Shown: positions 8,039 through 16,571 of the stretch, in pieces
How positions within the stretch are numbered: position 1 is the stretch's first letter
How the letters are laid out: each line of letters opens with the position of its first letter
DNA from: Ravibacter sp964562455
Lineage (GTDB): Bacteria > Bacteroidota > Bacteroidia > Cytophagales > Spirosomataceae
NCBI GenBank assembly: GCA_964562455.1
Contig: CAZLTN010000096.1
Span: 1 to 20,837, forward strand
Length of the DNA: 20,837 nucleotides
Reading direction: 5' to 3'
Translations under genes and position numbers: made by a program
Notes under the pieces: model-generated
What the model saw: only the letters and a program-made list of their open reading frames with translations
What the model was told of the DNA's origin: nothing
The model's database searches: none

Positions 8039-10111
8039 ATGAAAAAACAGATTCTACTATCATTGCTGGTTTCCGCCTGCTTCGGGCTGCAGGCTCAAAG
8101 CAAGCTCGATGTGCTCCCCTATTGGAAGATGTACCAGGCGAAAACGCCGCATACCTATCACCTGCTGATGGAGCAGGCAATGGAGCAGCTTGAAGCAAGG
8201 AATTCCAGGGTTGCGCAGATCAGGTCTCCCCGCGACTGGCAGTCGTACAGGGATAACCTGCGTGGCCGTATTCAGAAATCGCTGGGGGTATTTCCCGAAA
8301 AGACACCTCTCAATTCCAGGATCACATCGACGGTCGAGTCGGACGGGATTACGGTCGAGAATATCCTGTACGAGTCGCTGCCGGGATATTACGTTTCCGC
8401 TTCACTTTTCAGAAAGAAAGAGCTGGCCGGCAGGAAGCTGCCCGTTATCGTGTTCTGTAGCGGGCATAGCCCCAACGGCTACCGCAGTGGAGCGTACCAG
8501 ACCATCATGCTGAACTACGCCAAGAAGGGATTTGCCGTATTTGCCTTTGATCCCGTGGGCCAGGGTGAGCGGGTGCAGTACCGGAAGGCTGACGGAAAAG
8601 CAGCCAAGGGGCCAACCCACGATCATTCTTACTCCGGGTCAACCGCTTTCCTGCTGGGGGAATCTCCGGCAAAATATTTTATCTGGGACGGGATCCGGGC
8701 GATTGATTATCTCGAAACCCGACCGGACATAGATACGGGAAGAATAGGTATCGCCGGCCGCTCGGGCGGTGGAACGCAGTCGAGCTATATAGCAGCCATA
8801 GATGACAGGGTAACGGCCGCTGCTCCCGAATGCTACATTACGACCTATGAAATGCTTTTAAAATCGAGCGGGCCGCAGGATGCCGAACAGGTTTTTCTTA
8901 ACGGGATCGCAAACGGCATCGACATACCTGATCTGCTGCATATGAGAGCACCGAAGCCTACCCTTGTTGTGACAACTACCAACGATATGTTCAGCATACA
9001 GGGAGTGCAGGATTTGAAGGAAGAGCTGTCGCGGCTATACAGGATGAACGGAAAAGAAGGAGATTTCCTGGTAGTGGAAGATAATGCAGGGCACGCTTCT
9101 ACGAAACTCAACCGGGAGGCCTGTTACCGGTTTTTTTCAAAGTACCTGAATAATCCCTGCAATACTTCCGACGAGGAAATAAAGCCTTTTCCCGATGAGC
9201 AGCTGTATGCCAGCAAAGAAGGAGACGTGTTCGGAATACCCGGCAGTAAACGGCTGGGCGAAGTGATCGCAGCTTCGGCAGGCAAAAGCAGGGATAAGGC
9301 GGCAATCAGCGGGGAGAAACTGGCCGGGCTATTGAACTATAAGCCGTTGGAAGCCAAAAGTTCGTCTATCTATAGCGGAACGGTTCTGGCGCAGGGTTAC
9401 AGTGTAGACAAGTACCTGGTGAAAGCGCCCGGCGGATATTACCTCCCGACACTGGTATTCCGCAATGGTCCGGCTGCGGGGAATAAAGGAAAAGTTGTTT
9501 TGTATCTTGATGACAAAGGAAAATCTTCAGATACAACAATGATCCTCGGACTGCTGAAAAAATACGGCCAGGTGGTTTGTGCGGATCTGAGTGGTATTGG
9601 GGAGCTCAGGGAGTATTACAACTGGCACGGCGATGCTTTTATCGATAAGACACCCCTGAATTTGTGGTTCCTGGCGCTTTTGACCAACCAGACCCTGGCT
9701 CAGTACCGCGTGGGCGAGATCGAGGCGCTGTACCGGTTTATCGGGGCAAAGACGCCCGCTGTTCCGGTGTCTGGCCTGGCTGCAGGCACTACGACGACCG
9801 ATCTGCTGCATTGGGCGTCGATTAACAGTGGTAAGCTGGATAATCTTACGCTTGTCAACCCGGTCCTTTCTTTAAGGTCTTTGGTTGCGGCAAAAGAATA
9901 TAAGCCTGCTTACCTGCTGGGTACGCCGGGCAGCATGCTGGCATCTTATGACCTGCCCGATCTTTATGCAAAATTTACTCCTGGAAAACTCAGGCTTGTC
10001 AACCCGGTCGACAGCAACGGAGAGGTGTTGGAGAAAACGTCGCCCGGCATCGACAGCCGGATTCCCGGGAAGGCCCTGGTTTTTGTAAAGGATGTGCAGG
10101 AAGGGATCTGA
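8039..10111 (+). CDS. Secreted two-domain alpha/beta hydrolase (acetylxylan-esterase-like)
   Basis: 690-residue exported serine hydrolase, probably a carbohydrate or other esterase. The ATG at 8039 is chosen because it opens a clean signal peptide (MKKQILLSLLVSACFGLQAQ); the frame runs 13 codons further upstream through repeat sequence. The N-terminal catalytic domain (~90-375) shows the oxyanion-side strand VIVFCSGHSPNG, then FAFDPVGQGER, the nucleophile elbow GRSGGG with Ser242, a likely acid Asp316 (TTTNDMFS) and His352 (NAGHAS), a complete triad in the right order. Residues ~440-690 resemble a second alpha/beta-hydrolase-like half (KVVLYLDDKGKSS, VVCADLSGIGE, VSGLAAGTTTTDLL) with no GxSxG motif, so probably non-catalytic. 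It resembles the acetylxylan esterase/dienelactone-hydrolase superfamily, but the substrate is unknown. No partner gene nearby points to a polysaccharide. Confidence 0.85.
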   Translation: MKKQILLSLLVSACFGLQAQSKLDVLPYWKMYQAKTPHTYHLLMEQAMEQLEARNSRVAQIRSPRDWQSYRDNLRGRIQKSLGVFPEKTPLNSRITSTVESDGITVENILYESLPGYYVSASLFRKKELAGRKLPVIVFCSGHSPNGYRSGAYQTIMLNYAKKGFAVFAFDPVGQGERVQYRKADGKAAKGPTHDHSYSGSTAFLLGESPAKYFIWDGIRAIDYLETRPDIDTGRIGIAGRSGGGTQSSYIAAIDDRVTAAAPECYITTYEMLLKSSGPQDAEQVFLNGIANGIDIPDLLHMRAPKPTLVVTTTNDMFSIQGVQDLKEELSRLYRMNGKEGDFLVVEDNAGHASTKLNREACYRFFSKYLNNPCNTSDEEIKPFPDEQLYASKEGDVFGIPGSKRLGEVIAASAGKSRDKAAISGEKLAGLLNYKPLEAKSSSIYSGTVLAQGYSVDKYLVKAPGGYYLPTLVFRNGPAAGNKGKVVLYLDDKGKSSDTTMILGLLKKYGQVVCADLSGIGELREYYNWHGDAFIDKTPLNLWFLALLTNQTLAQYRVGEIEALYRFIGAKTPAVPVSGLAAGTTTTDLLHWASINSGKLDNLTLVNPVLSLRSLVAAKEYKPAYLLGTPGSMLASYDLPDLYAKFTPGKLRLVNPVDSNGEVLEKTSPGIDSRIPGKALVFVKDVQEGI

Positions 10112-10261
10112 TCCATCCCCTTTCCGGGCGGTAATTCTTCGAGTTGTTTTTAAAAAGATTCCGTATCTCGTCTCGGGTTTTTAAAAAATATCTATAATTT
10201 GGTTGGGAAGTTTGCCCGAATGGTTCGGTAAGTCTTTAAAATCAATTATATAAGTAGTTTT

Positions 10262-11362
10262 ATGCGGATCAAAAACAAATTATGGCCCGGTATTATAGCC
10301 CTGCTTTTTCTGATACAGGCAAATGCCCCGGCGCAAAAGAGGATTCCCGCGAACTTTTCGGTCATTGCCTACTACATGGGCGATACGCATACGATAGATG
10401 CTTATGACGTCAGCAAGCTGACGCATATTATCTTCAGTTTCTGTCACCTGAAAGACGGTAAACTATCGGTAGACAGCAAAAGGGATTCCCTTACCATTCA
10501 GCATCTCGTATCGCTGAAGAAAAAGAACCCAAGGTTGAAGGTCATGCTCTCGCTGGGCGGATGGGGTGGATGCGCGCCCTGTTCGGAAGCCTTCTCCACC
10601 CTGGAAGGGCGGAAGATCTTCGCGGAGTCCGTGCGTAAGACCAATCTTTATTTCGGTACCGATGGCATCGATCTCGACTGGGAATACCCGACTATTGAAG
10701 GGCATCCGGGGCACCTGTACCAGCCTGCTGACTACGACAATTTTACATCGCTGGTAGAAGAGCTTCGTAAAAGCCTGGGTAATAAAAACGAGCTCAGCTT
10801 TGCCGCAGGAGGGTTTCAGAAATTCCTGGACCATTCGGTCGACTGGAAGAAGGTAATGCCGCTTATGGACAGGGTTAATATTATGAGCTATGACCTGGTT
10901 AACGGTTATTCCACCGTTACCGGCCATCACACTCCCCTTTTTGGTACGAAACCCGGTGAGGAGTCGACCGAGCGGGCGGTTAATTATTTGCTGAAGCTCG
11001 GAATCCCTGCGAAAAAGCTGGTAATCGGGGCTGCGTTTTACACACGGGTATGGAAAGATGTACCTGCGGAAAACAACGGCCTGTACCAGAAAGGAGAACA
11101 TACCAGGGGTTATAATTTCCGGAAATATGATACGGATCTGACCAAAGCAAACGGTTGGGAATATTATTGGGATGCTAAGGCCAAAGCGCCCTACTGGTAT
11201 AATGCGCAGGAGAAGAAATTTGCTACGGGCGACGACCCCGCTTCTGTGAAAGAGAAAACCCGGTATGCCCGCGAAAAGAAGCTGGGCGGTATCATGTTCT
11301 GGGAGCTGACGCTCGACAAACCCGAAGGAGGATTGTTGCAGGCTATTTCGGAGGCTTTGTAG
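10262..11362 (+). CDS. Secreted GH18 chitinase-like glycoside hydrolase
   Basis: Family 18 glycoside hydrolase of 366 aa, expected to cleave beta-1,4-N-acetylglucosamine links in chitin or related glycans by substrate-assisted catalysis. The ATG at 10262 starts a signal peptide (MRIKNKLWPGIIALLFLIQANAPAQ). The TIM barrel shows VIAYYMGD (strand 1), KVMLSLGGWGG (SxGG motif, ~97-103), the catalytic DGIDLDWE (residues 134-141, acid Glu141), MSYDLVNGY (the Met-Tyr-Asp segment), and the closing GGIMFWELTLDKPEGGLL tryptophan motif. All key residues are present, so it should be active. There is no carbohydrate-binding module or C-terminal sorting domain, so it is a compact single-domain enzyme. The 150-bp AT-rich gap before it suggests its own promoter, but no exact TAnnTTTG element was found. 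Confidence 0.93.
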   Translation: MRIKNKLWPGIIALLFLIQANAPAQKRIPANFSVIAYYMGDTHTIDAYDVSKLTHIIFSFCHLKDGKLSVDSKRDSLTIQHLVSLKKKNPRLKVMLSLGGWGGCAPCSEAFSTLEGRKIFAESVRKTNLYFGTDGIDLDWEYPTIEGHPGHLYQPADYDNFTSLVEELRKSLGNKNELSFAAGGFQKFLDHSVDWKKVMPLMDRVNIMSYDLVNGYSTVTGHHTPLFGTKPGEESTERAVNYLLKLGIPAKKLVIGAAFYTRVWKDVPAENNGLYQKGEHTRGYNFRKYDTDLTKANGWEYYWDAKAKAPYWYNAQEKKFATGDDPASVKEKTRYAREKKLGGIMFWELTLDKPEGGLLQAISEAL

Positions 11363-11451
11363 CATTCCTTTTGCCTGATCTTTAATGGTCGTTTTATGTA
11401 TGATTTTTGTTTTACCGTTCCCGGTGGTGGCGAAATAGATCTTGGTTTCCT

Positions 11452-12300
11452 ATGAGTGCCCGTTACGTAATGCGAAACCTCCGTGAGGGAGAAATGCAGC
11501 AAATCGTCGACATGGCAGCCGCAGAAGGCTGGAACCCCGGCCTGTCCGATAGCACGGCCTTTTTCAGGGCAGACCAAAATGGTTTTTTTGTAGGTTTGCT
11601 GGATTCCGTGCCCGTTGCTTTTATCTCCGCAGTCAACTATAATGATGAATATAGTTTCGTAGGTTTATATATTGTACGGCCGGAATTCAGGGGGAAAGGC
11701 TATGGCTACGCGCTATGGCAGTATGCTCTTGAAAAGCTGGGTACGGTTACGTGCGGCCTCGACGGAGTGCCGGCACAAATAGAAAACTATCGGAAGTCCG
11801 GGTTTGTTTATGCTTTCCGGCAGATGCGGCTGGCAGCGCCGGCAATACATCACATACCTGCATCTGGCACTATCTATCCCGTGGATGCAGAAAATCTGGA
11901 AAGGATTCACAGCTATGACACCGTGGTGTTTGGTACTGACCGGCGTTCTTTTATTGCTGACTGGCTGACAATGCCCAATGCGAAAGCCTTCTATTCAGAA
12001 AAAGACGGCCATATTGACGGATATGCCGCGGTCCGTAAATGTAGAGAGGGTTATAAGATAGGCCCTCTTTTTGCAGACAATGCGGCAACGGCCGAACAAC
12101 TGTTCCTGGCCTGCCATCAGGTAGCTGCACCGGGAGAGACGGTCTATATCGACATACCCGAATTCCATGAAGCAGCCCGGGAAATCGCCGGTCGCTACCA
12201 GTTGCAGCTTGTTTTCGAAACAGCACGCATGTATAAAAACGGCACCCCCGTATTTCCCCTTGAGAAGGTGTATGGTATTACAAGCTTCGAGTTGGGGTAG
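11452..12300 (+). CDS. GNAT family N-acetyltransferase with C-terminal Acetyltransf_18-like domain
   Basis: Cytoplasmic 282-aa protein predicted to move an acetyl group from acetyl-CoA to an amine; the acceptor is unknown. The ATG at 11452 (MSARYVMRNLREGE) is preferred because the frame upstream encodes a tryptophan/arginine-rich stretch unlike the family; an in-frame ATG at 11470 is possible. The N-terminal GNAT fold shows motif A VGLYIVRPEFRGKGYG, with the acetyl-CoA pyrophosphate loop at R80-G-K-G-Y-G85, and GLDGVPAQIENYRKSGF as motif B. The C-terminal part (VVFGTDRRSFIADWL, KIGPLFADNAATAEQL) fits the second-domain type Pfam calls Acetyltransf_18. Its TAG stop lies inside a 28-bp palindrome shared with the convergent araC-type gene. 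Confidence 0.88.
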   Translation: MSARYVMRNLREGEMQQIVDMAAAEGWNPGLSDSTAFFRADQNGFFVGLLDSVPVAFISAVNYNDEYSFVGLYIVRPEFRGKGYGYALWQYALEKLGTVTCGLDGVPAQIENYRKSGFVYAFRQMRLAAPAIHHIPASGTIYPVDAENLERIHSYDTVVFGTDRRSFIADWLTMPNAKAFYSEKDGHIDGYAAVRKCREGYKIGPLFADNAATAEQLFLACHQVAAPGETVYIDIPEFHEAAREIAGRYQLQLVFETARMYKNGTPVFPLEKVYGITSFELG

Positions 12301-12324
12301 TGTCGCGATGCATCGCTTCTCTAC
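12297..12324. repeat. 28-bp palindromic repeat (copy 3), holding stop codons of both convergent genes
   Basis: The element begins GTAG and ends CTAC, with a perfect inner stem GCGATG/CATCGC and three mismatched pairs between. The TAG at 12298-12300 ends the GNAT gene and the CTA at 12321-12323 is the TAG stop of the minus-strand regulator. Its reverse complement agrees with the repeat at 7955-7982 at 21 of 28 positions, so it belongs to the same family. It may act as a two-way transcription end between convergent genes; that role is inferred. Confidence 0.7.
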
Positions 12325-13196
12325 CGCTCGCCGCCCCTGATATCCTTCCGGTACTGAACCGGGCTTTTCCCGGTAATCCGTCTGAAAAACTTGTTGAAAT
12401 TGGTAATACTCTGGTAACCGGATTCATAACAAACCTCCACCACACTCAGATCTTTTTTTAGCAGTAGCCTGCAGGCATGACCTATGCGGATCTCGTTGAC
12501 AAACTGGGAAAAATTTTTCTGCGTCTGCTTTTTGAAGTACCGGCTAAACGCATTGGCTGTCATATTGGCAACATCTGCCGCATTTTCAAGGCTGATTTCA
12601 GAAGAAAAGTTCCGCATCACATATTCATAAACCCGGTTAAGCCGCGCCGTTTCATTCTCACTATGGGTGTTGAGATAATTGATCCCAGCTAAAAACTCGC
12701 ATTCCTTTGTTTCTGACATGAGAAATAATACAGTAAACAAATCGGCTACCTGCCTGAGCCCTTCGGTACGGTACATATCTGAAAGCAGCTTACTAATCTG
12801 CTGCGCCGTTTCACCATAAAACCGTATGCCGCGCCGGGAGTTTTCCAGCATATTTTTCAACTTCCCGGTCTGTGGCATAGGCAGTACGTTGCGCTCGAGC
12901 CACGTCCTTTTCAGATAAACTACCACAGACTGCGCCAGGAGATCCTCCTGTTCCCCGTAATAGGCGCTATCGTTAAACCAGGCGTGCGGCAAATCGGGCC
13001 CTACAAACACAAGGTCGCCATCATTGAAATTGTCTACATGGTCGCCGACAATCCGTTTCCCCGAGCTTTTTTTCACGAATACGATTTCGTAGTCTTTATG
13101 GAAATGATGGGTGTTGGTAAAGTAGGGCACGTTAAGCTCCTTAATCATAAACGTGTCGGTGAGTGAATAATCGAGGTCTATCAGCAGCGGTTTCAT
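12321..13196 (-). CDS. AraC-family transcriptional regulator with cupin sensor domain
   Basis: 291-aa regulator, start codon CAT at 13194-13196 on the plus strand (MKPLLIDLDYSL). The frame stays open 55 codons further, but that part runs into the intergenic repeats and has no domain character. The N-terminal cupin-like sensor (~20-100) shows HHFHKDYEIVFV and the GDLVFVGPDLPHAW signature and probably binds a sugar. The C-terminal AraC domain (~185-287) has two helix-turn-helix units: SLENAADVANMTANAFSRYF and LSVVEVCYESGYQSITNFNK, followed by FRRITGKSPVQYRKD, the usual end of the family. It is transcribed away from susC, and its position makes it the likely activator of the susC-susD locus. Cupin-type AraC proteins often control sugar use in Bacteroidota. 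Confidence 0.92.
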   Translation of the reverse strand: MKPLLIDLDYSLTDTFMIKELNVPYFTNTHHFHKDYEIVFVKKSSGKRIVGDHVDNFNDGDLVFVGPDLPHAWFNDSAYYGEQEDLLAQSVVVYLKRTWLERNVLPMPQTGKLKNMLENSRRGIRFYGETAQQISKLLSDMYRTEGLRQVADLFTVLFLMSETKECEFLAGINYLNTHSENETARLNRVYEYVMRNFSSEISLENAADVANMTANAFSRYFKKQTQKNFSQFVNEIRIGHACRLLLKKDLSVVEVCYESGYQSITNFNKFFRRITGKSPVQYRKDIRGGER

Positions 13197-13220
13197 AGTA
13201 ATACAAGATTTATATTGGTT

Positions 13221-13235
13221 AGCATACGATATGCT
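13221..13235. promoter_or_regulatory. 15-bp palindrome in the regulator leader
   Basis: AGCATA-CGA-TATGCT, perfect 6-bp arms, 25 bp upstream of the regulator start codon. It could be an operator (for example autoregulation) or a leader hairpin. A 6-bp arm can arise by chance, so this is weak. Confidence 0.25.
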
Positions 13236-13286
13236 GATATTATCCCTATATAAATACAAATCCCTCTCTTTCCTACTTCTGATGTG

Positions 13287-13307
13287 TAAATAGTGTTGAA
13301 ACGGGCG
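13287..13307. promoter_or_regulatory. Direct repeat unit 1, candidate AraC-type operator
   Basis: Core GTGTTGAAACGGG. It matches 13369-13389 at 16 of 21 positions in the same orientation, 82 bp apart (start to start). Direct-repeat half-sites between an araC-type gene and its divergent target are the typical arrangement for this regulator family. Confidence 0.45.
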
Positions 13308-13368
13308 AAATAAATGCCGACGACTTAAAGGTTCTTCTTGAAAATGTCCCTGCCGGGTCATTTTGGAC

Positions 13369-13389
13369 TAAAAAGTGCTGAAACAGGGT
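13369..13389. promoter_or_regulatory. Direct repeat unit 2, candidate AraC-type operator
   Basis: Core GTGCTGAAACAGG, the partner of the unit at 13287-13307. It ends 33 bp before the TAGTTTTG promoter element, about where an activator would contact RNA polymerase. Function is inferred from position. Confidence 0.45.
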
Positions 13390-13422
13390 AAAATAGTGAA
13401 TAGGCAGGCGAATAACCCGCAC

Positions 13423-13430
13423 TAGTTTTG
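13423..13430 (+). promoter_or_regulatory. Bacteroidota -7 promoter element of susC
   Basis: TAGTTTTG matches the Bacteroidota -7 consensus TAnnTTTG exactly and lies 60 bp before the susC start. No TTTG is found at the usual -33 distance, which would fit a promoter that depends on an activator such as the divergent AraC protein. Confidence 0.4.
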
Positions 13431-13490
13431 TTTTGTCATAATTCTTGTGGGTTTTAGACTATTATAAACCTTTATTAAACATAACAGCTT

Positions 13491-16400
13491 ATGCAGGCAT
13501 TATTATTCGAATTTAAGGCGCTGAAGCTTTGGATCTGTGTACTAACCGGCCTGGCTCCGGCCTGGGCTATGGCTCAGCATACGGTGACAGGGAGGGTAAG
13601 CGACGCGAGTGGGGAAGCACTGCCGGGGGTGAACATCATCCTCAAGGGCAGCACCTCCGGACAGGTAACCGACGTAGACGGCAGGTATAGTATCGGAGTT
13701 CCCGGTTCGGACGGGGTGCTGATTTTTTCTTTTGTAGGGTATATTTCGCAGGAGATCTCAGTCGGAAACAGGACAACGATAGATGTAGAGCTCGCGCAGG
13801 ATAACAAGGCGTTGGAGGAAGTGGTGGTAGTAGGGTACGGTACGCAGAAACGTATTAACATGACCGGATCTGTAGCCACGATTTCAGGAAAGGAGCTTCA
13901 ACAGACCCCCACCAATAACCTCACAAATGCTGTGGGTGGGAGACTTCCGGGTGTAATTGCTGTTCAGGGGAACGGTAGACCGGGTAATGGATCGACAATT
14001 CAGATACGCGGCGCCAGTACGCTTAATAACAATAGCCCTCTTGTCGTTGTGGACGGTATCGTTCGTTCCGATGGGTTTGGAAATATAGACCCTAATGAAG
14101 TCGAAAGTATTTCGATTCTCAAGGATGCCTCTGCCGGTGCTGTATATGGCGCCCGGGCGGCAAACGGTGTAATTCTTATCACGACAAAAAGAGGAAATAC
14201 GGGAAAGCCGACCATCACCTATTCAGGCGTGTTTGGTAGTCAGAAACCAACCTACTATCCTAAATTAATGTCGTCGTATGACTATGCAGTTATCCGGAAC
14301 CAGGCTTTGCTAAACCAGGGCTATGATCCGAAGAATCCAGCACAAGCAAGTCTCTTTTTCCCTGATAGTGAATTGGAGAGATTCAAACCCGGTATCACAG
14401 ATTGGTATGAGGAGACTTTCAAAAAAAGAAGTTTGTTTTCACAACACAATCTTTCTGTAAACGGTGGAACAGAGTCAATAAAATACTTCATGTCGCTGGG
14501 CTACCTGGCCCAGGATGGCATGTATGATAACCTGGATTTCAGAAGAATTAATCTCAGGACCAATATTGACGCAAAAATTACGAATACGTTGTCTGTCGGA
14601 CTGAACCTGGAAGCCAGGCAGGAATTATACAACTATCCCGGATGGGATGCCAATACATTATTCCAGCGGGTGCTGGGGCAAAGCCCGCTGTTACCGGCAT
14701 ACCATGCGAGCGGTCGTCCTTTCAATACAAATGCCGAGCATCCTGTCGAAATGATTAATTCCTCCGGTTACAACAAGAATCCTTACAGTATCTTTCAGGG
14801 CGTTTTATCTCTGGATCAACAGCTCCCTTTCATTACATCAGGCTTGTCGGCAAAGGGTAATTTTGCCTATTATAGACAGCATCGGTTCAATAAAATCTTC
14901 ATTACCCCCTATAGTATGTATGATGAGGATGCACAAGGAAATGTCACAAATGAAAAAGTGGTTGGAAGTCAGACGTATCTTTCAGAGCTTTTTCATGAGC
15001 TCAACAATGCCACCATCAACCTATCGCTTAATTATAACCGGTCGTTCAGCAAACATGATTTAGGAGCACTTTTGCTCTTTGAGCAGTTCTCCTCAACCGG
15101 GAATACTTTTACTGCGAGAAAGCAGGATTTTGCTACCAATATTAAAGATGAATTCTTTGCCAGCGGCCCGGCTAACCAGACAATAGTAGGAAACGGAACC
15201 ATAGAAGATCTCAGAAGAAGTGTGGTAGGGCGGTTCAATTACGGGTTTGATAGCAGGTATTTATTCGAAGGGACGTTTCGATATGACGGTTCTTACCGGT
15301 TCCCCAAAGACAAGCGCTACGGGTTTTTCCCGGCGTATTCGGCCGGTTGGAGAATTTCGGAAGAACAATTTTTCAGGAACTCGCAATTGACGAAATATGT
15401 CGATAATCTGAAACTCAGAATTTCAAAAGGAGTGATTGGAAATGACAGGGTAAACGCCTTTCAGTTTGTGGACACTTATGGTATAACCACAAATGCAGGA
15501 CCGATAATTAACAATCAGGCCGCCTCTTTTGTAGCCTACGGCGTATATCCTAACCCCAATATTACCTGGGAGAAACAGGATAATAATAACATAGGGCTGG
15601 AGGCGTCGTTTTTCAACTCCAAAATAGGCTTCGAATTTGATTACTTCTTTCGTGAGACAAAGGATATCTTATGGTCGAGAGACCGGTCTGTCCCCGAAAC
15701 TTTCGGGCGTAGTTTACCCAATGAAAATTATGCACGCGTGAAAAGCAAAGGATTTGAGACTACCCTTACGCATCAAAACAATATAAGGGGATTCGACTAC
15801 CATGTACGTTTAATAGGAAGTTTTGCAACCAACAAGGTAACCCGAATAGATGACCCATCCAATGCCCTCGACTACCAGATCCAGTTGGGGAGGGCGATGG
15901 GATTCAGGGCCGGCTATCAGTCGTTAGGGCTGTTTCAGAGCCGGGAAGAAGCCGACAGTTGGTTCGGAGGAACTCAATTCGGGCAAAAAAGCTTAGCCGG
16001 CGATATAAAATATGAGGACATAAATGGAGATGGCGCTATCACTCTGCAGGATCAGAAGGTTCTGTCTGACTATGGAGCCGTTCCGAGAATCGTTTACGGA
16101 TTATCCGGAGGCGCTAACTGGAAGAATTTCGATCTAAACTTCTTATTTCAGGGCGCCGCTCAAAGTACGGTTTTTCTAACAGGGATCGGAAGAGTCATGT
16201 ATGACGGGGGATTTCGTAATAATTTTAACTATCTGAAAGATTCCTGGTCTCCAGGCAACCCTGATGCTTCCTATCCTCTTCCATGGGTTGGCTCCCGAGC
16301 GGTTAACAACCGGGATTCCGACTTCTGGCTTAGAAATGTACAGTATCTCAGGCTGAAATCACTGGATTTGGGGTATTCGTTCGACTCCGGTTGGTTGAAG

Positions 16401-16556
16401 AAGGGCGGTATTCAGCGCTTACGGTTGTATGTTTCTGCATTTAACCTGTTTACTCTTTCATCGTTGAAAGAATTTGACCCGGAAACAGAATCCGGAGCAG
16501 GTACCTATTATCCGCAACAGCGGAATTTAAACATTGGCGTTAATCTCTCATTCTAA
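13491..16556 (+). CDS. SusC/RagA-type TonB-linked outer membrane transporter
   Basis: 1021-aa outer-membrane TonB-dependent importer that works with the downstream SusD-like lipoprotein to take up oligosaccharides. Domains: signal peptide (~1-29, ending AWAMAQ); carboxypeptidase-regulatory-like beta-sandwich (~30-102: VTGRVSDASGEALPGVNI, SFVGYISQEI); the linker motif LEEVVVVGYGTQ (108-119); plug domain (~120-235, with PLVVVDGIV and YGARAANGVILITTKRG); then a beta-barrel ending NLNIGVNLSF, with terminal Phe. No STN domain precedes the sandwich, so it is not expected to signal to an anti-sigma factor. A 15-nt gap to susD indicates one transcript. The 5' end is GC-rich like the neighbours while the barrel part is AT-richer. 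The substrate cannot be read from the sequence; adjacent enzymes suggest a rhamnose- or fucose-containing glycan. Confidence 0.96.
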   Translation: MQALLFEFKALKLWICVLTGLAPAWAMAQHTVTGRVSDASGEALPGVNIILKGSTSGQVTDVDGRYSIGVPGSDGVLIFSFVGYISQEISVGNRTTIDVELAQDNKALEEVVVVGYGTQKRINMTGSVATISGKELQQTPTNNLTNAVGGRLPGVIAVQGNGRPGNGSTIQIRGASTLNNNSPLVVVDGIVRSDGFGNIDPNEVESISILKDASAGAVYGARAANGVILITTKRGNTGKPTITYSGVFGSQKPTYYPKLMSSYDYAVIRNQALLNQGYDPKNPAQASLFFPDSELERFKPGITDWYEETFKKRSLFSQHNLSVNGGTESIKYFMSLGYLAQDGMYDNLDFRRINLRTNIDAKITNTLSVGLNLEARQELYNYPGWDANTLFQRVLGQSPLLPAYHASGRPFNTNAEHPVEMINSSGYNKNPYSIFQGVLSLDQQLPFITSGLSAKGNFAYYRQHRFNKIFITPYSMYDEDAQGNVTNEKVVGSQTYLSELFHELNNATINLSLNYNRSFSKHDLGALLLFEQFSSTGNTFTARKQDFATNIKDEFFASGPANQTIVGNGTIEDLRRSVVGRFNYGFDSRYLFEGTFRYDGSYRFPKDKRYGFFPAYSAGWRISEEQFFRNSQLTKYVDNLKLRISKGVIGNDRVNAFQFVDTYGITTNAGPIINNQAASFVAYGVYPNPNITWEKQDNNNIGLEASFFNSKIGFEFDYFFRETKDILWSRDRSVPETFGRSLPNENYARVKSKGFETTLTHQNNIRGFDYHVRLIGSFATNKVTRIDDPSNALDYQIQLGRAMGFRAGYQSLGLFQSREEADSWFGGTQFGQKSLAGDIKYEDINGDGAITLQDQKVLSDYGAVPRIVYGLSGGANWKNFDLNFLFQGAAQSTVFLTGIGRVMYDGGFRNNFNYLKDSWSPGNPDASYPLPWVGSRAVNNRDSDFWLRNVQYLRLKSLDLGYSFDSGWLKKGGIQRLRLYVSAFNLFTLSSLKEFDPETESGAGTYYPQQRNLNIGVNLSF

Positions 16557-16571
16557 ACATATACAGATATC

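Noticed and set aside
10188..10202. TATAATTTG before the chitinase gene as a -7 element
   Set aside because: It has one base too many for TAnnTTTG and no TTTG at the -33 distance.
10463..11365. Long open frame (300 codons) on the minus strand across the chitinase gene
   Set aside because: It is antisense to a complete GH18 gene with all catalytic motifs, shows no domain or signal peptide, and is rich in residues typical of antisense translation of GC-rich codons.
11381..11409. Possible promoter for the GNAT gene (GATTTTTG, one mismatch to TAnnTTTG, with TTTA upstream)
   Set aside because: Both elements are imperfect and the spacing is off, so it is not better than chance.
13197..13361. Upstream extension of the AraC-type protein by 55 codons
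   Set aside because: The added residues have no domain character and overlap the divergent control region with its repeats; the start at 13196 gives a normal family length.
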